Assembly (NCBI GenBank): GCA_949825045.1
Contig: OX463824.1
Location: forward strand, 28,242,001 to 28,306,000
Source: Argyresthia goedartella
Lineage: Eukaryota > Arthropoda > Insecta > Lepidoptera > Argyresthiidae
Length of the DNA stretch: 64,000 bases
Direction of reading: 5' to 3'
The position numbers and the translations under genes were made by a program. Each line of letters starts with the position of its first letter. Within the stretch, counting starts at the first letter, position 1. Of the stretch, positions 33,001 through 45,000 are shown one piece after another. The notes beneath the pieces were generated by a model. It was not told the origin of the DNA. It ran no database searches and was given only the letters and a program-made list of their open reading frames with translations.

Positions 33001-36000
33001 TCGTAACCTACGGTCCAAGGCAACAGCCCTCACCTCAGCATTTAATTTCATCCCTGTCGGAATCGGCGCAGTAAGGAGGGCAATACTAGCAATCTCGTCG
33101 AAGGCCATAGGTGAGGACAAGATCTGTTCTCAGATGATAACAACTATCATTGATGTACTGTTACCTCTCATCACCCACATAATTAATGTGTCGCTTGACC
33201 AATGTTGCTACCCCAGCCAGTGGAAATTGGCACTTGTGATTCCCCTCCCCAAAACGTCCAATCCCGCCTCCTTTAAAGATTTCCGTCCCATTTCCACTCT
33301 GCCTATCCTCTCCAAAGTCCTGGAATCAATTGTTCACTCCCAACTCTCCTCCTACCTTTCCTCAAAAATGATACTGAATCCCCACCAATCAGGTTTCAGG
33401 CCGGGTCACAGCACTACCACAGCACTGCTCAAAGTCACTGACGACATTCAATTAGCTATGGATCAAAAGCAGCTTACGGTCCTTACACTGCTTGATTTCA
33501 GTAGCGCCTTCAACTGCGTCGATTTCGATATACTAGTTGAAATGTTTAAGTCACTTAATGTCTCCTCGCACTCTGCTCGCTGGTTTGACTCCTACCTGAG
33601 AGACCGCCAGCAACGCATTAAGTCTGAGGAGATCTCAACGGACTGGTGTGATCTCTCCGCAGGTGTTCCGCAGGGAGGCATCCTTTCTCCTCTCCTCTTC
33701 TCGGTATTCATTAACTCCATCTCTGACGTTCTTACCTCTAATTATCATCTGTACGCAGATGACCTTCAAATATATCGGCACTTCTCTCCGTGTGATGTGA
33801 ATCTGACAGTAGAGGCGTTGAATGCTGATCTCGATAACATCAGGAAATGGGCTACCTCATATGGTCTGCTTGTCAACCCGGGCAAATCGCAGGCCATGAT
33901 TTTGGGTACTCGTCACTCTCATAACCTAGTTCAGAAAATGCCCGTCGACCCTATAGTGTATGATGGTAACATAATTTCATACAGCGAGAAGGCCAAGAAT
34001 CTTGGGGTTGTATTTGATAAATTGTTGTCCTGGTCGCCCCATGTTTGTGAGGTCAGCAGACGAGTCTTTGCGTCATTTCACTCCCTACGGAGATTGCAGC
34101 ACTTCCTGCCGCAGCAGACTAAAATCACCCTCGCCCAGTCCCTCCTACCTTTAATCGACTATGCGGATGTTTGCTGAATCGGTGCGAACGAAGAACAACT
34201 GAACAATCTCGAACGACTTCAAAACCTCGGGATTCGGTTTGTCTTTGGGCTGCGCAAGTATGACCATGTCTCACAGTATCGCAAGGAGTTGGGGTGGCTT
34301 CCGATCCGCCTTCGTCGTGATATGCACGTTCTCTCCTATCTGTTCAACATTTTGCGAAATCCCCGCTACCTTCAAGATATCCTCATATCTTCGAGAACGT
34401 TTCGAGTTTATTTCCTCCAGGCATAGCAACCGGAGATCCCACACGATGTCTCTTCTTTCTACTCCTCGGCATAACACTGCCGCTTACAAACACTCGTTTA
34501 GGTTAACGGCGATCCGACTGTGGAACGCACTTCCCTGCGCTATTAGAGATAGTCCCTCAATTTTCACTTTTAAGACAAGATTGAAAGAGCATTTCCTTTC
34601 TCTTTCGTGATGGGTATTTTTATATATGTTTATATAAGTAGTATATGTTTGATATATATTTTATTTTTTGCTTTTGTATTTTATTTAGTGTATATCATTT
34701 ATTACATTATTATGTTTTAGTTGTAAACAATTAGATGTGTACAGTTTTATTGCGCACTAGGACTCGCCTGTTGCACAATTTTTCCTGTCCTGCCTAGGTT
34801 TGCTGGTAGAAATCTCTCTTTAGAGATAAGCTCGCCTTTGCTCATAAAATGTTTTGTTACCTTACTATTAAGATTTCTGTGCAATAAAGAATAAAGAAAG
34901 AAAGAAGCCAATATGATGCTCTTGCGAGCAATCGATATGTCGCAGTTAGTTGGTTAAATCAGACACTTAACTAACTCTCTAGACCGTTAATTAAATACCG
35001 ACGTTTAACCAAGTCACTAAAATTCCGTCCGACAAGTGAGTGAACGAAACGTTTAACGAGTTGTCTAAACGTTCCTAGGCAACAAGACAACAATATGAAT
35101 ATTTTTTTATGGGTACTTGTTTATGTTTTAAGTATTTTTTGTTGTTCTTACATGTTCGCTTCGCTCACCCATTTTACCCTTCACCTAAGCTACCTCAATG
35201 TTCTGCCCTGATATAAGCTGTGCAAATCAGCTGTTGTCGTGTCACCATATTGTTTTTCAACACGCCGGCTTTCGGTAAGACAGATTGTTAAACGTTTTCG
35301 ACTATGCTTTATTTAAATCAAAATGCTAGTGAATTGGTTAAACGTCGGTATTTAATTAAAGGTCTAGAGAGTTCGTTAAGTGTGTAATTTAACCAACCAA
35401 CTGCGAAAGATACACTATTGGTATTCGTGTTTTACTATGGTACTCGGCGCCCTGGTCGATCCACGGTTTTCGCTACATTTGTTGCAATTTTTGTCAGCAA
35501 CAAAAATATTGTGGGTTAGAATAGAAGGGGCAAGTTACTAAACTAGGATTCTGACAAGCCATTCAACTTGAATATATCTTTATTTATGCCTACTATCATT
35601 GCAGTTTATCTTTATCACATCATAATCCCACAGGTACCTGAACAGCATCGGGCCCGTGAACAACGTGCCGATCGGCGAGGCAATGGTGGCTTACCGCGAG
35701 CGCTCCGGGGACGAAGATTCCAGCCAGACCTTCGTACCGTTTATAGCGGTCAGTGGACATAGCGATCAGTAGACGGGGGCGCCACTCCTTCTACTTGCAC
35801 TGAGCCAGCGTTGTGGAGTATGGCTCGATTTCACTATAATTCGAGCAATTCTGAACTCGAGGCAGACCTTCGTACCTTTTATAGCGGTCAGTGGACAACA
35901 TAGTGATTAGTAGAAAGGGACACCACTCCTTCAACTTGCACTGAGCCAGCATAGTGGAGTATGGCTCGATCTCACTATAATTCGAGCAATTCTGAACTCG

Positions 36001-39000
36001 AGGCAGACCTTCGTACCGTTTATAGCGGTTGTGGACATAGCGATTAGTAGACAGGGGCGCCACTCCTTCAACTTGCACTGAGCCAGCGTAGTGGAGTATG
36101 GCTCGATCTCACTATAATTCGAGCAATTCTGAACTCCAGCCAGACCTTCGTACCGTTTATAGCGGTCAGTGGACATAGCGATTAGTAGACAGGGGCGCCA
36201 CTCCTTCAACTTGCACTGAACTAGCGTAGTGGAGTATGGCTCGATCTCACTATAATTCGAGCAATTCTGAACTCCAGCCAGACCTTCGTACCGTTTATAG
36301 CGGTCAGTGGACATAGCGATCAGTAGACGGGGGCGCCACTCCTTCTACTTGCACTGAGCCAGCGTAGTGGAGTATGGCTCGATCTCACTATAATTCGAGC
36401 AATTCTGAACTCGAGGCAGACCTTCGTACCTTTTATAGCGGTCAGTGGACAACATAGTGATTAGTAGACAGGGGCGCCACCCCTTCAACTTGCACTGAAC
36501 CAGCGTAGTGGAGTATGGCTCGATCTCACTATAATTCGAGCAATTCTGAACTCGAGGCAGACCTTCGTACCTTTTATAGCGGTCAGTGGACAACATAGTG
36601 ATTAGTAGACAGGGGCGCCACTCCTTCAACTTGCACTGAGCCAGCGTAGTGGAGTATGGCTCGATCTCACTATAATTCGAGCAATTCTGAACTCGAGGCA
36701 GACCTTCGTACCATTTATAGCGGTCAGTGGACAGCATAATGATTAGTAGACAGGGGCGCCACTCCTTCAACTTGCACTGAGCCAGCGTAGTGGAGTATGG
36801 CTCGATCTCACTATAATTCGAGCAATTCTGAACTCGAGGCAGACCTTCGTACCTTTTATAGCGGTCAGTGGACAGCATAGTGATTAGTAGAAAGGGACGC
36901 CACTCCTTCAACTTGCACTGAGCCAGCGTAGTGGAGTATGGCTCGATCTCACTATAATTCGAGCAATTCTGAACTCGAGGCAGACCTTCGTACCGTTTAT
37001 AGCGGTTGTGGACATAGCGATTAGTAGACAGGGGCGCCACTCCTTTAACTTGCACTGAGCCAGCGTAGTGGAGTATGGCTCTATGGTCTATACCGCTATG
37101 GTCAGTGGACAGCATAGTGATTAGTAGACAGGCACGCGACGCCACTTCTTCAACTTGCACTGGGTTAGCGTAGTGGAGTTTGGCTTGATATTACTCGATT
37201 TTCGACTAAAGGCCCTTAATCGTAAAAGGATTTCAATACCTGAAAGAAGAAAAGGCGAGTGAAGCACTTTTGGGTCAACCCTGACGTTCTAAACAGCGTA
37301 TTTGGTGCATCGTTTGCCAAATTAACATGGCGGATAGAAGGGGTAATTTTCTCTATCTCCAAGGTCCACAAAAAAAGTTTTGGCCCAACGTATTTGTTTT
37401 TTTTAACATTTTTAACTTTTTTGAAAAATCCTCCAGATTAAGATGTCCGCGTATTCTTCATTAGATAATGTAGACATTATTTAATCATCAAAACCACAGC
37501 ATCAAAAGGTTCGCGGCGCTAACCCGCACGAAAAACACAAAGAATGATAAACACAAACACGAAAAAAACAAATGTTTTAAAAACGCGCCATTTACAGTTT
37601 TTTTTCTGGGTACTCTCCCACTGTTGTGCAAAGGCCTACCTTTATCCAGTCCGCCAAACGAAATCAGTGATACGAGTGTCGCCATCCCGCTCGATACAGA
37701 GTTGGCAAATTAATGAACTTAGTAATGGTTTTTATGGCGTTATTGTACATTATTAGAAAGAAGATAGACCAGCAAACTTTTTTAAAAACTTTCAAGAAAA
37801 AAGCCTCGTTTATTTTTTATTTTTTTAATTGCTAGTCAAAGAAAATTCAGAATTTAACTTCATGAAAAAACATTTATGAGTAAATAAAATTAAAAAATGC
37901 ATGTTGATTTCCAGTATTTTTGACTACAAAAGAACCGTACAACATTACATAAACAGTAACAGTAAATAATTGCAAGTTTTATCAATAACTTTCAAGTTTA
38001 ACCTCTCAACACCCGAGCGAGGGTAGTTGAGACGGGTCGCGATTTTGAACCTTATTTCATGGTAATAAAATGTAAAACCTATGACGTAAAAGTGGCGTTA
38101 TCTAACGCCGGTGGTATTTTAAGAGGTTAAAGGAGTAAATATTAAATTTAAAAATCAAATCAAATCAAATCAAAACTTTATTGCACCATAATGTATAAAT
38201 AAGGTCTTAAAATTTAATAGCAGTCTCTATTATGGACCCTTTTCGGGTAATGCAAAAACACTTATCAACTGGAATGTATTAAATCTTAACTAATAACAAT
38301 TATTTAAGCACTTATAGCTATTTCTAGGTTTACAATTTATTGAAGGTAATCCTCAATTGTGTATGGACACATATTAATAAGGTATTGTTTAAGCCTTTTA
38401 GTGAATAGTGGCTGGTTTTCTTTATTTTTTATATCAATAGGTAATTTGTTAAAGAGTCTAATTGCCATGTAGTACGGGGTACAGTTGAGCATTTTTATTC
38501 GGGATTGTGGTAGATTTAATCTTTCTTTATGTCTGGTATTAAAATTATGTGTGTCTTTTACTTGGGGAAATATTCGGTGGTTATTAAATACGAATAAACA
38601 TGTATCGAATATATACATGGCAGGAAGTGTCATTAATTCATATTTTTTGAAGTAGGGTTTACAGCTTTGTTTGTTATTAATTTTTGCAAGTATTCTGACC
38701 ATTTTCTTTTGAATTATAAATATTTGTTTTGCATGCACACTGTCAACCAGGAATATGCGTAGGCATAGTATGCTGTTAATGCAGTTTCAGTATTTGTGCT
38801 TAGTTTTGAGTGGAATAGAGCGTAAATAAATTTGGATAATTTGGCTTTTACGTGGTTTACGTGGTCTTTCCAATTTAGGTTTGCATCGATTTGTATGCCT
38901 AATAAGTTAAATGTGTTTACTTGTTCTATAATGTTATTTTCAAATTTTATTGCAATCTTTAATGGTGGTTTATTAAGTGGTCTAAATTCTATTATTTTAG

Positions 39001-42000
39001 TTTTTTGAAGTTGATTTCTAGGTTATGATCACAAAGCCAATTTGATACTAGCGAAATTGTATTTACCATTTCATTTGTTGGGTCTGATTTTTTATCTAAC
39101 TTCATGAGTATTGATACATCATCTGCAAATAATACAGGTTGATTAATATTGCTATTGAGCACCTTTGGCAAGTCATTTATGTAGATAAGGAAGAGCACAC
39201 ATCCTAGTACACTTCCTTGGGGTATTGAATTATTTTGCTGTTTTTCGTCGGATCGTAGGAGTTCTATGTTATTTTTTTCTTTATTGAGGTATTCTATTTG
39301 CACAATTTGTTTTCTGTTTTGTAGGTAAGATTGGAACCATTGGTGTGCTTGTCCTCGTATGCCAGAATTATAGATTTTTTCCAGTAAGATTTTGTACAAT
39401 ACTTTGTCATACGCTTTTGTCATATCTAGGAGAAGGCCTAGGGCGTATTTTTTATCGTTTATGTGTTGTAGTGCCATTTGTATATATTTGTAAACAGCAA
39501 GAGTTGTGGATCTATGTTTTCGAAACCCGTGTTGGCTCTCATCGAGGATGTTATTTTTTTCTAAGAAATTATACAATCTATTGCACATTGCTTTTTCGTA
39601 AATTTTGGAAAAACTATGTAACAGGGCTATTGGTCTGTAGTTGCTAGAGGTCATTTTATCATCTTTTTTATGAAGTGGTTTAACTAGGGAAATTTTTAAT
39701 TGATCTGGAAATATTCCTTCTTCGAAGCTTTGGTTTATTAGAGTTGCTAGTGGTGCGCATAGTTCTTCTGCGCATTGTTTAATCAAAATTGGGGGTATCT
39801 CATCTATACCATGACTGTGTTTGTTTTTAATTGTCTTTATTATGTTTAGGATTTCTTTACTGTCAACTGGACAAAGGTACATTGAGGAAGATGGGGGATT
39901 TATTACTGGACGCCCTTGGGCAATGTTATTTTGTCCAATTTCACCTATCGATAAAAAAATATTCGTTAAATTTATTAGCTATTTTATTAGGACATTTCTC
40001 AATTTCATTGTTTATATTTAAGTTTATATTTTTACCTTGGTATTGTTTGTTTTACCAGTTTTATTTTTTATTATTTTCCACATAGTTACAGTTTTATTGT
40101 CCGATTTTGCCATTTGTCTGATATAGTCTAATCTTTTTGACAACTTCACACTGCGTTTAAAGATATTACTATATGTTTTGTAATATGTCTTTAATACTTT
40201 GCTATTGGTTTCATTTAAAATAATCCGAAGTATTCTCTTGTGCATGCACGCTTTTTTTAAACCTGTTGTTAACCATCCTTTTTTCTGTACATTTTTTATT
40301 TTTATTACTTGTTTTGGAATATGATTGTCTAAATGTTTGGATATTATTGTATGAAATAGCTCATATCTTAGATTTGCGTTTTTGGTGTTGTGGAAAATTG
40401 TGTCCCAGTTTATTTCTTGTAAGGATTTTTTAAATGCTTGAATTTTACTATTTGAGAATATTCTCCTTTCAGTGTATAGGGTTTTATGTTTCTGGTCTTT
40501 AATATTTATATTTGCGTTTACTGATTTATGATCGGACAGGCCATGATCCTCTACGTAGGACTTTTTTATGAGCGGTTTGTAATTTGTGAATAACAGGTCA
40601 ATGCAAGTTGAGCTTGTAGGTGTAACACGTGTTGGTTCATTTATTAATTGTGTTAGATTAAAGGAGCGCATTGTGTTTAAGAGCTCTTGACTTTGTTTGT
40701 TTTTAATATCTAGTATATCTATGTTAAAGTCTCCCCCTATTATCACATGTTTGCTTTTTTCCTTATTGTTTAAGTGGGAGAGAATTCTCCGTATTTGTTC
40801 ATAAAATATTTCTATTTGACGATCTAATCTATGTAATCCTATAATTATACAATTTAACTTTGGTATTTCAATTGCACATAACTCGAATATATATTCTATT
40901 GAAAAGTTAATAATATCTGTTCTATTAATAAATTCAATATCATCTTTAATTAATATACCTACTCCTCCGCCTATATGGTGTTGTCTACAAAAAATCGATG
41001 CCACTTGGTATCCTGGGAAAGTGCATTACAGAAGTTTTCATCTCTCCAGAGTTCACATAATGCTAGTACTGCAATATTAGACTTATGTAGTAAATTTTCT
41101 ATTAGATGTACTTTGTTTCCTATACTTTGTATATTTTGGAATTTTATAACTAAATCAGTAACGAAATGTCTGTTCTTGTTGTCTTGGGATATTGTTATTG
41201 TTTCGGTTGTTATTTTCTTTGTATCTATTTTGCCTGTTTTTTGGATGTTGTTGGGAGCTCTCGTTGTTATGTGATGGATTTTTTGTTTCTTCATTTGCTG
41301 GTACTGACACATTCTCTATTGTATTTGTTGTGTTGTTCTGCATTTTACTGTCAATTTCTTTGAGTTCTGTGCCATCAATGTAAAGTTTATTATTAAGTAT
41401 GTGAGCTCGGTGGCCTTCCCGTCGCGATTTTATTAAGATTTCAATTAATTTTCTTCTGTACTCTCGTGATTCTTCGTCAAGGCATTCAAAGATGGTAATG
41501 CCTGTATTTTTGAAATAATGGGCTCTTTGTAAAATTTGTTTAGTCATGTTCTTGCTTAGTAATTCAACCAGTATTGTTCGTCTGTTTCTCCTTTTACCTA
41601 TTCTTTGTATATCCTCGATGTGACCGGTAAGATCTATGTTTAGAATTTCTTGAAATGCATCAACGATTCGGTTGTATAGTTCGTTTTGGTCCTCCCAGGG
41701 GTGTTCTTCACCGTATAAGACAATTTTCTTTTTGATATCGGTGTCAGGGGACATATTTATTGGTTGGTTTGCAGTTTGTTTTTGGTGGTTGACGGCTTTT
41801 TGGAGTTCCTGTATCTCTGCTTTCAGCTCAGCTTTTCGTCTTTCAAGGCAGGTGATATTGTCATCAATCGTTTGCTCTATTTTTTGCTTGACGGAAGGAT
41901 TGTCATAACCTATTTGTTCTGGTTTTTGCACTAGTTTAGACTGGTCTTGGTCTTTTTTTTCGTGTATTTCTTTGTCATTTAGTTTGCCTGTAATTGCTGT

Positions 42001-45000
42001 TCGTAATTCTGTTAGTTCGCACTTTATATCACTAAATTCTTTGGCAATCGCCCTCTCCATATCTCTGCGAAAATTCTTAAGTAGTTTGCCAACATGGTCT
42101 AGTATGGATATTTGGGCGTCACCATCAGGAGTGTTGTTCGGGAATCTTGGTTTTTCATCGTACATGATGTTGTTTGTTGCGATGTTTTTCTGTGATGAAG
42201 ATTCGTCATGGATTATAGTATCCTCTATAGGTTCTTGAAGTGTGTCCCCAACAATGCTTTGGTTAGAGTCCGTTAGGATGGAGTCTTCCAATGTCATCAT
42301 TGGAGCTTTTTTTCTGAAGGTAACGTTCATATTATTTAGAGATGTATCGTTCTGGATATCGTTCGTGGGGAATAGTTGATGTTGACGTACTGGGGTGTTG
42401 ATATTGCTCGTCTTTGGCAATTTACATCTACAGCATTGGCAAAGCCATTTTTTCTTGCGTTCTGGAGACATTGTGTTATAGAAGCGTTTTATTGACACGT
42501 TAGCACAGTCGAGGTCGTATGTTTCGTTGCATAAGGAACAGGTAAGATGTAGTCTGTCTAGGATAATTTGTAAACATCCTGCACATTTAATTAGAGCATG
42601 TGACTGTTCCATGGTTATTCAGGTTGAACTACACGTAACTCCCTCTAGTGGTAGGTAGCGAAACTACTTTTATCGTGTTGCCTGAGTTTATATATTCAGG
42701 ATAACTACACGTAACGCCCTCTAGTGGCAAGTAGCGAAACTACTCTAATCGTGTTGCCTGAGTTCTTGTAGGACGGTTGTGTAATCTTGACAGGTGCGAC
42801 ACGGTGATGCAGTGGCGATTATGGGAACTTTGATTGTTTATGTTTGGGATTTGAAATGATGACACTGGTAACGGATACTATTGAAATTGTGTTTAGGAGG
42901 TAAAATTCTCTATTTTTTGAGCGAACTGTTGATCAATGGTTTATTAGGAATGCTTTAGGAATGTGGTGACTGTGAGCGGTGTGTTCACTGTTTGATTTAG
43001 TGGCTTTTCATTGGAATTGTCTGCGGCTTGTTTGGAAGTCGATTTCAATTGAGAGCACTGATAGTTCTTTGTAGATAACACTGTCACTACTAGTTTGTGT
43101 TTATCTGAACACTTTTTGATGGTTTTTCACTGTTTCAAATTAGTATTTTACGTGAAAAACATTTATTTTGAGAAGTAACTTGCGCGGTTTACATTTTTTT
43201 CAACTACCCAACCAATTTCGGGGAAAAAAATCTGTTAGGCCATTTTTTTATTTTTTGTAGATATAAAATGACCACTTTTATTCTCCATTTTAATTTAGCA
43301 AACGATGCACCAAACACCTTGTATAATATGACGACCCGAACGGCCGAGTCGGCTGTGACTCTACCTACGAACCCAAGGGTCCCGGGTTCGAGTCCCGGTG
43401 GGGTCAAATATTTGTTTGATGAGAACGGATGTTTGTACCCTAGTAATGGTTGTTTACCTATCTAAGTATAATATTAATGTATATAAGTATGTGTATCGTT
43501 GTCTAGTACCCAAGATACAGGGAATCCTAGTTTGGGCTAGATCAATTAGTGTAAATAGTGTCCAAGGTATTATATATTTATTGCTTCACCCGAAATTAAC
43601 CTCTCAAAAACCGAGGGTAGCTGGGACGGGTCGAGATTTTAAACCTTATGCCATGGTAATAAATTTTTAAACCTGTGACGGAAAAGTGGCTTTATCTAAT
43701 GCCAGTGGTTTTCAAGAGGTTAAGGTTAACTCACTTCGGATCTTATGGGCCTTAGTGGGCGAGAAAGGAATGTATATAGTCGTGGTCGGCTCCACATTCA
43801 AAACAAACGCAACAAGATCTGAATCTGTAAAATCAATCTTGACAGCTTTAAAATTGATGTTTTGAAAGCTGAAGCCGTCTTATCTATTTCTGATATCACT
43901 TCGCCAACTTCAAATTGGCGGTGACCTATCAGAGCGGGATTGTTTCACACGGCCTGTAAATTCAGAGCGATTGTAAGTTGATTAGGATATTTGACTGCTA
44001 GTCAAAATATATACTTTTTAGGAACTGTCACAACGGTAATTTTGTTCACGGGTTCTAATAAATACTATAGCTTGTCAAATTCGTACGTAGCACTCCCATG
44101 GTCTGCGGGCGACGGGCACGAAAGATGCGGGGGCGGGAAAGAAGAGCGCGGGCGGTTCCTGCTACGCGCCCCGCCGCCCGCGCTCTTCTTTCCCGCCCTC
44201 GCAGCCCCCGCATCTTTCGTGCCCGTCGCCCGCAGACCATGGGAGTACTACGAATGAATTTTACAAGCTATAGCATATGATGTCAGAGACAAATGCTGAA
44301 TTTTTAACACAACATTAAGTTTATAAAATACAACTGCTGGAAATAAACGTTATATATACGGATAGGTTCAGCTTGAGACACGTTTCCAGATTTATTGGAC
44401 TACCTTGCCAAATACAGTACCCGGCGTATAAGTTGAGCCACAATGGCGGCGTCTGCGCAGGGTAAAATGTATTTAAAAAAATTGTGTTTAACTGCACTGT
44501 ATTTGAAAATAATCCGGGTATGTCAAACGCTCCAGAATCGAGCTATAACAGACAGCGGTGTTCCATTCCAAATGTAAAAGCTCCCTCTCACTGTATCCCC
44601 AGGAGGTGCGCGTGGGCTGCAGCGAGGCGGCGTGCTCGCTGGAGGCGGACGAGGGCTCGCCCCCCGCGCGCCCCTCGCCGCCCGCCACGCCCGCGCCCAC
44701 GCCCGCGCCGCCCGCGTCCGACAGCTCCGCGCGACAGGACCGCAGCATCGAGCTGCAGCTGGACTACTGGCTGGTGAGGCACTCTCCTTCATAACGCGGC
44801 AGCTTGAGCAGCCACTGGACTGCCGAGTTGGACCCTTTGCAGACCGCTCTCGATCGACGATAAAGGCGGGAATACACATGCCTGTAAAACGGAACAGTAG
44901 AAGAATGAAGAAGAAAAGAAAACTTTTTTTAACGGCATGTAGAAGTAACCGGCGCAATGTCGATACATTTGCAACCTAAACATGCATGCAATTTGCATCC

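Noticed and set aside
36345..37160. 271-codon - strand ORF with repeats of [20 protein letters not shown]
   Set aside because: It is the reverse reading of the ~140-bp minisatellite; the frame stays open only because many unit lengths are multiples of three.
44484..44979. Arg/Pro-rich ORFs in three frames around exon N
   Set aside because: Produced by the GC-rich Pro linker of exon N read in other frames.
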